Part shown: piece by piece, positions 53,601-61,937 of the stretch
Position numbering within the stretch: the stretch's first letter is position 1
Layout of the letters: each line of letters begins with the position of its first letter
Assembly: GCF_043195195.1 (NCBI RefSeq)
Contig: NZ_JBAFWT010000010.1
Coordinates: 62,001 to 126,000 of the forward strand
Direction of reading: 5' to 3'
Length of the DNA stretch: 64,000 nucleotides
Origin: NCEH01 sp043195195
Lineage (GTDB): Bacteria; Pseudomonadota; Alphaproteobacteria; Rhizobiales; Xanthobacteraceae
The notes under the pieces: model-generated
Databases searched by the model: none
What the model was told of the DNA's origin: nothing
The model's input: the letters and a program-made list of their open reading frames with translations, nothing else
Program-made: the position numbers and the translations under genes

Positions 53601-56177
53601 ATGAGCACCGAAGCGGGCGATGCGCGCTCGGGTTTATCGAGCGACGCATCTGGCCGCAGGCCATTCCGGCGGAATACCCTGATCGTTGGCGGGGCGGCTT
53701 TCGCAGGGGGTATTTTTGCCGCCATCGTGCAGGACAGCACCGGCGGCGCCATTACCGCGATCCTGGCAGGACTCGCAGCGATCGGCATATTCTCCACGTT
53801 AAGAGCGATCGTGCGGCCATTGGGGGGCAACGAGCGGAGCGGCGACGAGCTTGCGCAGGCGCTGCTTGCGAACATGAGCGATGCCGCTGTCGTAGTGGAG
53901 GCTGGCGAGCGTGTGATCACGAAGAATGCGGCTTATCTCGCCCTAAGTCGCAGTTCCGCCGAGCAGGCTCCGACACCGGACCGCTTTCTTGGCCGGGTTC
54001 CCGGTGGGCAGGCGAAGGTGGGTCTGCTGCTGCGCAGCGTGGCCGAAGGGGAGAAGGGCACGCAGTCCTTTCCCTTCGATTCCACTCCCGAGGGGCGCAG
54101 GCTGATTGTGTCCGTGCAGCCGCTGGCCGGTTCGCGCCGCGCGCTCTGGATGTTACAGCTCGCTGGCGCGACCGCAGAAGCTGGAGCGGGGATCGCTATT
54201 GCGCAGCCACAGGCTGGATTGGCCGCTATCCGCTCGCGCGGATCACAGGTGGCTGGGCCGTCTGCACCGGCCGACGGGCTCACGGTACTCGCCGAAATCT
54301 GGGACAAGGCACCGGTGGGTATGCTGCTGCTGTCCCCCAGCGGCGGCCGACTGGTCAATGGCACCTTCGCCCGCTGGCTGGGATATGGACTGGCGGAACT
54401 CGGTAGTGGCGAAATCGGTTTCGCGGAACTGATCGCTCCGGAAAGCGCGGCCTCTGCTCGTGAAGTGCTCGAACGAGGCTCTTGCGATCCGGGCGGGATC
54501 GATCTCGACTTCGTGCGCAAGGATGGGTCGACCGCGTCGGGGCGGGCCTGGATTGACGGGCGGGCAGGGGAGGCCTGCATTGCGGTGGTGATCCCCCGCA
54601 GCGACGCGCCTGTATTCGCTGCATCCATAGATCGGCCGGCGTCCTATGAGGCCGCGGGCGGGGCCGTTGCGAATGGCGCCGATGCTTCTTTCTTCTCCCG
54701 ATCTCCCCTCGCCATGGCGACGGTCGATTCATCGGGAATCCTGCGCGAGGCGAATGCCAGTTTTTCAAGATTGTTCGCGAGCAGCGCCGCCGCCCTCGTC
54801 GGTACCAAACTCGAGGCGCTGGTCGCCGAACGCGATGCGGTCGCCGTGGCGGGCCTAGTGCGCGAGGCCCTGGCCGGGGAAGCGAGCGGCCCCGCCGTGG
54901 ATGCGGGCTTGGCCGGTGAGGGAGGCCGTTCGGCTCGGCTTTACGCCGCCAGCCTCGGTTCGGCCGGGCATGGTGCTGCGGTTTATGCGGTGGACACAAC
55001 CGCCCAGCGGGCGCTTGAAGCGCAATTCGCGCAATCTCAGAAGATGCAAGCAATCGGCCAGCTTGCCGGCGGCGTGGCGCACGATTTCAACAATGTTCTG
55101 ACCGCCATTCTCGGCTATTGCGATCTGCTGCTGGCCAATCACCGGCCGAGCGATCCCTCCTTCCCCGACATCATGCAGATCAAGCAGAATGCGAATCGGG
55201 CCGCAGGCTTGGTGCGTCAGTTGCTCGCCTTCTCGCGCCGGCAGACGTTGCGCCCTCAGGTGATCCAACTCACCGATGTGATCTCCGACCTGTCCATGCT
55301 GCTGCGACGGCTCATGGGTGAGAGCATCACGCTGCAGGTGGAACACGGGCGCGACCTGTGGCCGATTCTGGTGGACGTGAACCAATTCGAGCAGGTCGTC
55401 GTCAATCTTGCGGTCAATGCGCGCGACGCCATGCCCTCGGGCGGGGTCGTAACGCTGCGCACCCTCAATGTGCTGGCAGCGGCATGTGCCGACTATGGCG
55501 ACGCCAGCAGCCTCGCTCCGGCCGATTATGTCCTGGTCGAGGTCGGCGATACCGGCACCGGCATGGCACCGGAGATCATGGAAAAGATATTCGAGCCGTT
55601 CTTCTCCACGAAGGAAGTCGGCAAGGGGACGGGCCTTGGCCTCTCCACCGTCTACGGCATCGTCAAGCAGACCGGTGGGAGCGTGCTCGCCACCAGCGAG
55701 CCCGGCACGGGCAGCGTGTTCAGGGTCTTCCTGCCACGCCACGAGGGGGTGGCGGAGGCGGTCGAGTCGCGTCCCGCAATGCAGGATTTGCGGGTGCCCG
55801 ATCTCACGGGACAGGCCTCGGTGCTGCTGGTCGAAGACGAGGACGCGGTCCGCGCCTTCGCTTCCCGTGCCCTCAGCGCGCGGGGATATCGTGTGGTGGC
55901 AGCGGCCAACGGGGCGGAGGCTCTGGAGGCCATGGATGCGCCCGGCAACAGCTTCGACGTTGTCGTCTCGGACGTGGTTATGCCCGAAATGGACGGGCCC
56001 AGCCTTCTGCGCGAACTGCGCCGCCGCGATCCGAAGCTGAAGATCATCTTCATCTCCGGCTATGCGGAGGAGGCCTTCGCGAAGAATCTGCCCGAGGGCG
56101 AGCGCTTCGCCTTTTTGCCCAAGCCCTTTTCCCTCAAGCAATTGGTCGCGGCCGTTAAGGAAGCCACCCGCCCCTGA
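53601..56177 (+). CDS. cckA: Hybrid sensor histidine kinase CckA (cell-cycle kinase)
   Basis: An 858-residue hybrid kinase. Two membrane helices (about 27-70) lead to PAS-like regions, then HisKA with phospho-acceptor H494 in QLAGGVAHDFNNVLTAILGY, an HATPase domain (DTGTGMAPEIMEKIFEPFFS and GTGLGLSTVYGIVKQ) and a C-terminal receiver with D791 in VVVSDVVMPEMDG and K in PKPFS. This architecture and the GGVAHDFNN box are those of CckA, which sends phosphate via ChpT to CtrA. It stands alone upstream of nuoA. Confidence 0.93.
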   Translation: MSTEAGDARSGLSSDASGRRPFRRNTLIVGGAAFAGGIFAAIVQDSTGGAITAILAGLAAIGIFSTLRAIVRPLGGNERSGDELAQALLANMSDAAVVVEAGERVITKNAAYLALSRSSAEQAPTPDRFLGRVPGGQAKVGLLLRSVAEGEKGTQSFPFDSTPEGRRLIVSVQPLAGSRRALWMLQLAGATAEAGAGIAIAQPQAGLAAIRSRGSQVAGPSAPADGLTVLAEIWDKAPVGMLLLSPSGGRLVNGTFARWLGYGLAELGSGEIGFAELIAPESAASAREVLERGSCDPGGIDLDFVRKDGSTASGRAWIDGRAGEACIAVVIPRSDAPVFAASIDRPASYEAAGGAVANGADASFFSRSPLAMATVDSSGILREANASFSRLFASSAAALVGTKLEALVAERDAVAVAGLVREALAGEASGPAVDAGLAGEGGRSARLYAASLGSAGHGAAVYAVDTTAQRALEAQFAQSQKMQAIGQLAGGVAHDFNNVLTAILGYCDLLLANHRPSDPSFPDIMQIKQNANRAAGLVRQLLAFSRRQTLRPQVIQLTDVISDLSMLLRRLMGESITLQVEHGRDLWPILVDVNQFEQVVVNLAVNARDAMPSGGVVTLRTLNVLAAACADYGDASSLAPADYVLVEVGDTGTGMAPEIMEKIFEPFFSTKEVGKGTGLGLSTVYGIVKQTGGSVLATSEPGTGSVFRVFLPRHEGVAEAVESRPAMQDLRVPDLTGQASVLLVEDEDAVRAFASRALSARGYRVVAAANGAEALEAMDAPGNSFDVVVSDVVMPEMDGPSLLRELRRRDPKLKIIFISGYAEEAFAKNLPEGERFAFLPKPFSLKQLVAAVKEATRP

Positions 56178-56623
56178 CGCTTCTGGCGCGACGTTTCCAC
56201 TGTCATACTGTCGCACTTTCCATGGGTCATGCGGCGATGGATATTCCGGGAACGGCCTGCCCCGAACGGCGCTGCGTCACGCGCGATGCTGCATTGCGAA
56301 GGCGTCGCCGAACGCATCGGCGTCGCGGCGGGAGCTTGGCCGTGTCGAAGGATTGCAACGCGCCGCTCTTCCTTCGCCATCAAGGCGCCGCTCGGTTTCC
56401 GAGTTAGCTCTGATATACAAAAAAACGTCTGGCTTTTTGTGTGTCTATCGGTTTCCGCTTGGGTACCGCCGCGAGAATGCAGCGATCTGCACCCGGCAAT
56501 GGCAAGGTCGCACTTGCCACTCATCTGGCGCTGCGATAAGCCTCGCTCGTTTCGAACTCCTCCAACCGAGGCCGGCGCGGTAACGCTTCAAGCGGATCGC
56601 CCATGCGCCCCAAGGTGCGGATC
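56178..56623. other. 446-base gap upstream of the nuo operon
   Basis: No gene is recognised here. An AT-rich island around 56410-56445 (GATATACAAAAAAACG followed by CTTTTTGTG) stands out from the high-GC surroundings and is the likeliest promoter region for nuoA-G. No known operator was identified. Confidence 0.45.
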
Positions 56624-56989
56624 ATGAACCTGCTGCTCCAGGATTATCTCCCGGTCGTCATCTTCATCGGGGTATCGGTCGTGATCGGCTTGGCCTTGCT
56701 GGTATCGCCGTTCCTCGTCGCCTACAGCAGCCCGGATCCGGAGAAGCTTTCAGCCTACGAATGCGGCTTCAACGCATTCGACGACGCGCGCATGACATTT
56801 GACGTGCGCTTCTATCTCGTCTCCATCCTCTTCATCATCTTCGATCTGGAAGTGGCCTTCCTGTTTCCCTGGGCGATCACGTTCGGGGGCCTCGGCGATC
56901 TCGGCTTTTGGTCCATGATGATCTTCCTCGGCGTGCTCACCGTCGGGTTCATTTATGAATGGCGTAAGGGAGCACTCGAATGGGATTGA
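56624..56989 (+). CDS. nuoA: NADH-quinone oxidoreductase subunit A
   Basis: A 121-residue membrane subunit of complex I with three helices and the conserved loop SAYECGFNAFDDARMTFDVRF. ATG at 56624 (AAGGTG upstream) gives a standard-length protein; an ATG seven codons earlier is in frame. It overlaps nuoB by ten bases. Confidence 0.95.
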   Translation: MNLLLQDYLPVVIFIGVSVVIGLALLVSPFLVAYSSPDPEKLSAYECGFNAFDDARMTFDVRFYLVSILFIIFDLEVAFLFPWAITFGGLGDLGFWSMMIFLGVLTVGFIYEWRKGALEWD

Positions 56990-57564
56990 CCCCTTCTGCG
57001 ACGAAGCCCCTCGTGGCTCCCGCCCCGCGCGGCCTCGTCGATCCCAACACCGGCCGTCCCGTCGGCTCGGACGATCCCTTTTTTCAGGAGATTAACTCCG
57101 AGCTGGCTGATCGCGGCTTTCTCATGACGACTGCCGACGACCTGATCACCTGGGCGCGGACCGGTTCGCTCATGTGGATGACGTTCGGGCTCGCGTGCTG
57201 CGCCGTGGAGATGATGCAGGTCTCCATGCCGCGCTACGATGTGGAGCGCTTCGGTTTCGCGCCGCGCGCCTCTCCGCGCCAGTCGGACGTGATGATCGTT
57301 GCCGGCACTCTGACCAATAAGATGGCGCCGGCGCTCCGCAAGGTCTACGACCAGATGCCGGAGCCGCGTTACGTGATCTCCATGGGCAGCTGTGCCAACG
57401 GCGGCGGATATTATCATTATTCCTATGCCGTCGTGCGCGGCTGTGACCGGATCGTGCCGGTGGACATTTATGTTCCCGGCTGTCCGCCCACCGCGGAAGC
57501 GCTGCTTTACGGCGTCCTTCTTCTTCAGAAGAAGATCCGCCGCATCGGAACCATCGAACGCTGA
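56980..57564 (+). CDS. nuoB: NADH-quinone oxidoreductase subunit B
   Basis: A 194-residue peripheral-arm subunit carrying cluster N2. The ligands are visible: the adjacent Cys pair in FGLACCAVEMMQ, the Cys of MGSCANGGG and that of PGCPPTAEAL. It hands electrons to ubiquinone at the interface with NuoD. Confidence 0.97.
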   Translation: MGLTPSATKPLVAPAPRGLVDPNTGRPVGSDDPFFQEINSELADRGFLMTTADDLITWARTGSLMWMTFGLACCAVEMMQVSMPRYDVERFGFAPRASPRQSDVMIVAGTLTNKMAPALRKVYDQMPEPRYVISMGSCANGGGYYHYSYAVVRGCDRIVPVDIYVPGCPPTAEALLYGVLLLQKKIRRIGTIER

Positions 57565-57596
57565 ATCGCTGCACATACGGCGACGGGAAGAGGCAG

Positions 57597-58223
57597 ATGG
57601 ACGAGACCTTGAAGGACCTCGCGGTTCACGTTTCGGGCGCGCTCGGTGAAGCGGTCCGCGCGTCGCATATCGCGTTCGGCGAGTTGACCCTCGAAGTGGA
57701 GGGGGCGCAGATCGTGAAAGTCGCAAGCTTCCTGCGCGATGATCCGACATGCCTGTTCCACTGCATCGTGGACGTGTGTGGGGCTGATTATCCCGCGCGT
57801 GAACAGCGGTTTGACGTCGTCTATCATCTGCTCTCGCTCAAGCATAACATGCGCATTCGCCTGAAAGTGCATACCGACGAGGCGACCCCCGTTCCTTCAA
57901 TCTGCGGTGTTTATCCTGGCGCGAACTGGTTCGAGCGGGAAGCCTACGACATGTATGGCATCCTGTTCACGGGCCATCCCGAACTGCGCCGGCTGCTGAC
58001 GGATTACGGCTTCGACGGCCATCCCCTGCGCAAGGACTTCCCGCTGACCGGCTTCGTCGAGGTGCGCTACGACGATGAGGCCAAGCGCGTGATTTACGAG
58101 CCCGTGCGACTGCCGCAGGAATTCCGCAACTTCGACTTCCTCTCCCCGTGGGAGGGCGTCGAATATGTTCTGCCCGGCGACGAAAAGGCTGCGTCGCAGC
58201 CCGGCGCCCCCAAGGCGAGCTGA
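57597..58223 (+). CDS. nuoC: NADH-quinone oxidoreductase subunit C
   Basis: A 208-residue 30-kDa subunit with VDVCGADYPAREQRFDVVYHLLS and the signature WFEREAYDMYGILFTGHPELRRLL. It is separate from NuoD, as in alphaproteobacteria (fused in enterics). It follows nuoB by 32 bases and precedes nuoD by 11. Confidence 0.96.
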   Translation: MDETLKDLAVHVSGALGEAVRASHIAFGELTLEVEGAQIVKVASFLRDDPTCLFHCIVDVCGADYPAREQRFDVVYHLLSLKHNMRIRLKVHTDEATPVPSICGVYPGANWFEREAYDMYGILFTGHPELRRLLTDYGFDGHPLRKDFPLTGFVEVRYDDEAKRVIYEPVRLPQEFRNFDFLSPWEGVEYVLPGDEKAASQPGAPKAS

Positions 58224-58234
58224 AGGAGCGCCCC

Positions 58235-59443
58235 ATGGCCCAGACCCTCGACTCGCCCAAGGCCGGTGCACCGGTCCGCAATTTCCAGATCAATTTCGGC
58301 CCGCAGCACCCGGCGGCGCACGGCGTGCTGCGCCTGGTGCTGGAGCTGAACGGCGAAGTGGTGGAGCGCGTCGATCCGCATATCGGTCTGCTGCATCGCG
58401 GCACCGAAAAGCTGATCGAGGCCAAGACCTATCTTCAGGCCGTGCCTTATTTCGACCGGCTCGATTATTGCGCGCCGATGAACCAGGAGCACGCCTTTTG
58501 CTTGGCGGTGGAGAAACTTCTCGGCATCGAGGTTCCGATCCGCGGGCAGCTTATCCGCGTGCTGTATTCCGAAATCGGCCGCTTGCTGTCGCACATCCTG
58601 AACGTCACTACGTTCGCCATGGACGTGGGCGCACTCACCCCGCCGCTCTGGGGTTTTGAGCAGCGCGAGCGCCTCATGATGTTCTATGAGCGCGCCTCTG
58701 GCAGCCGCATGCATGCCGCCTATTTCCGGCCGGGCGGCGTCCATCAGGATCTGCCGACGCAGTTGGTGGAAGATATCGGCGCCTTCTGCGATCCCTGCCT
58801 TAAGACCCTGGACGATCTCGACGCCCTCGTGACCGGCAACCGCATCTTCAAGCAGCGCACCGTCGATATCGGCGTGGTGAGCCTGGAGGAGGCGCAGGCC
58901 TGGGGTTTCTCCGGCGTGATGGTGCGCGGCTCCGGTGCCGCGTGGGATCTGCGCCGGGCGCAGCCCTATGAATGCTATTCCGAACTGGAATTCGACATCC
59001 CCATCGGCAAGCACGGCGATTGCTATGATCGCTACGTGGTCCGGATGGAAGAGATGCGTCAGTCGATCAAGATCATGAAGCAGTGCGTGCAGCGCCTGCT
59101 GAAGACGCCGGGGCCGGTGGCCACGGTCGACAATAAGGTGGTGCCGCCCAAGCGGGGCGAGATGAAGCGCTCAATGGAAGCGCTGATCCACCATTTCAAG
59201 CTCTATACCGAAGGCTATCACGTACCGGCGGGCGACGTTTACGCCGCGGTGGAAGCGCCGAAAGGCGAGTTCGGCGTTTACCTGGTCGCTGACGGCACCA
59301 ACAAGCCATATCGCTGCAAGATCCGCGCACCCGGTTTTGCCCATCTCCAGGCCATGGATTTCCTTTGTCGCGGCTACATGTTGGCCGATGTCTCGGCGAT
59401 CCTCGGCTCCCTCGACATCGTGTTCGGGGAGGTGGATCGGTGA
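58235..59443 (+). CDS. nuoD: NADH-quinone oxidoreductase subunit D
   Basis: A 402-residue 49-kDa subunit that forms the quinone pocket with NuoB. INFGPQHPAAHGVLRLVLEL at the N-terminus and DPHIGLLHRGTEKL are diagnostic, and the C-terminal VFGEVDR is typical. GAAGGAG lies before the ATG. It is followed by a 94-base spacer with a perfect hairpin. Confidence 0.97.
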   Translation: MAQTLDSPKAGAPVRNFQINFGPQHPAAHGVLRLVLELNGEVVERVDPHIGLLHRGTEKLIEAKTYLQAVPYFDRLDYCAPMNQEHAFCLAVEKLLGIEVPIRGQLIRVLYSEIGRLLSHILNVTTFAMDVGALTPPLWGFEQRERLMMFYERASGSRMHAAYFRPGGVHQDLPTQLVEDIGAFCDPCLKTLDDLDALVTGNRIFKQRTVDIGVVSLEEAQAWGFSGVMVRGSGAAWDLRRAQPYECYSELEFDIPIGKHGDCYDRYVVRMEEMRQSIKIMKQCVQRLLKTPGPVATVDNKVVPPKRGEMKRSMEALIHHFKLYTEGYHVPAGDVYAAVEAPKGEFGVYLVADGTNKPYRCKIRAPGFAHLQAMDFLCRGYMLADVSAILGSLDIVFGEVDR

Positions 59444-59475
59444 TCAGCCTCTCAGATAATTCCTGTGTCCCTGAT

Positions 59476-59499
59476 GGCATCGCCGTTCCCGGCGATGCC
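59476..59499 (+). other. Perfect intercistronic hairpin between nuoD and nuoE
   Basis: GGCATCGCCG (59476-59485), loop TTCC, CGGCGATGCC (59490-59499), with no T run. In the largest gap of the operon, it may be an mRNA processing or stability element rather than a terminator. Confidence 0.7.
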
Positions 59500-59537
59500 T
59501 ACCCTGCTTGTCACATTGTCAGCCCGGGAAGCCGCTG

Positions 59538-60407
59538 ATGTCCGTCCGCCGCCTCGCAGCTGAACAGCCCGCAAGCTTCGCCTTCACGGCGGAGAATGAT
59601 ACCTGGGCCGATCGCCAAATTGCCAAATATCCAGAAGGCCGACAGGCCAGCGCCGTCATCTCACTTCTGTGGAAGGCGCAGGAGCAATGCGGCGGATGGT
59701 TGCCGGAGCCGGCGATCCGCGTGGTCGCGGAGCGGCTCGGCATGCCGAACATCCGCGTGCTGGAGATCGCCACCTTCTACACCATGTTCAATCTGGAGCC
59801 GGTGGGGCGCCACTTCGTGCAGCTCTGCGGCACCACGCCCTGCATGCTGCGTGGCGCCAACGAGCTGAAAGAGGTCTGCCAGCGCAAGATCGGACCGGAG
59901 CGTCATGTTTCGGCTGATGGTGCGCTGTCCTGGCTGGAAGTGGAATGTCTTGGCGCCTGCACCAACGCGCCCATGGTTCAGATCAATTACGATTATTTCG
60001 AGGACCTGAGCCCCGAGATCCTGGAGAAGATCCTTGATGATCTCGCCGCCGGCCGCCCGGTGAAGCCGGGTCCGCAGACCGGCCGCCAGTTCTCCGCGCC
60101 GGCAGGGGATCTGACCTCGCTCACCGATCCGCAGATCTATGAGCCGCGTGCTGCCGAAGCCGCCGTGGCGGCGGCCGACGAGCAGCCGGATCTGTTGCAG
60201 GCCGGCCGTCCGGGCGCGGCCGTTGAGACACCGGGTGACCCGGTGGGCATCGCCTCGGCCGCCCAGGAAAAGGCCGTGAACGGCCAGCACGCCGGCGAAA
60301 AGCGGGAAGAGGTGGCACGCGCCGCCCAGGAGAGCAGCCCCTCCGTGACGGGCTCCAAGCGCGAGGCGCCGAAGACCGGCACCGGCGTGCGCGATCCGGA
60401 GGCTTGA
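59538..60407 (+). CDS. nuoE: NADH-quinone oxidoreductase subunit E with extended C-terminal tail
   Basis: A 289-residue 24-kDa subunit. The thioredoxin-like core (to about 180) holds the [2Fe-2S] cluster N1a ligands in QLCGTTPCM and ECLGACTNAPM. After this the chain continues about 105 residues as an Ala/Glu/Pro-rich, low-complexity extension ending GTGVRDPEA. Extended tails occur in alphaproteobacterial NuoE but are not needed for the cluster. It starts three bases before nuoF's neighbourhood (gap of 3 after its stop). Confidence 0.94.
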   Translation: MSVRRLAAEQPASFAFTAENDTWADRQIAKYPEGRQASAVISLLWKAQEQCGGWLPEPAIRVVAERLGMPNIRVLEIATFYTMFNLEPVGRHFVQLCGTTPCMLRGANELKEVCQRKIGPERHVSADGALSWLEVECLGACTNAPMVQINYDYFEDLSPEILEKILDDLAAGRPVKPGPQTGRQFSAPAGDLTSLTDPQIYEPRAAEAAVAAADEQPDLLQAGRPGAAVETPGDPVGIASAAQEKAVNGQHAGEKREEVARAAQESSPSVTGSKREAPKTGTGVRDPEA

Positions 60408-60410
60408 GCC

Positions 60411-61718
<1,308 letters not shown>

Positions 61719-61721
61719 GGC

Positions 61722-61928
61722 ATGGCCGACGAACCGGATAGCTCCCTCTTGACTCTCGTGCGCCGGATCGACGTGCGCACCGAGCGAATGGCGGAGGATA
61801 TCCATCATCTGGAAGTTCGCGTGACCGCGCTTGAGGAGGCCGTTGTGGAAAACAGTCGCCGCTTCGAACGCCTGGAACACCGCGTCGGCCGGATCGAGCG
61901 TGTGCTTGATCCGATCGATTTGCAGTAG
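61722..61928 (+). CDS. Small coiled-coil protein encoded between nuoF and nuoG
   Basis: A 68-residue acidic/basic helical protein. The region RTERMAEDIHHLEVRVTALE and the following VVENSRRFERLEHRVGRIER show heptad-like spacing of Leu/Val/Ile, a coiled coil. It has no catalytic motif and I recognise no family. ATG three bases after the nuoF stop and 9 bases before nuoG place it firmly in the operon. It might be an assembly or accessory factor, but only position supports that. Confidence 0.75.
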   Translation: MADEPDSSLLTLVRRIDVRTERMAEDIHHLEVRVTALEEAVVENSRRFERLEHRVGRIERVLDPIDLQ

Positions 61929-61937
61929 GGACCTGTC

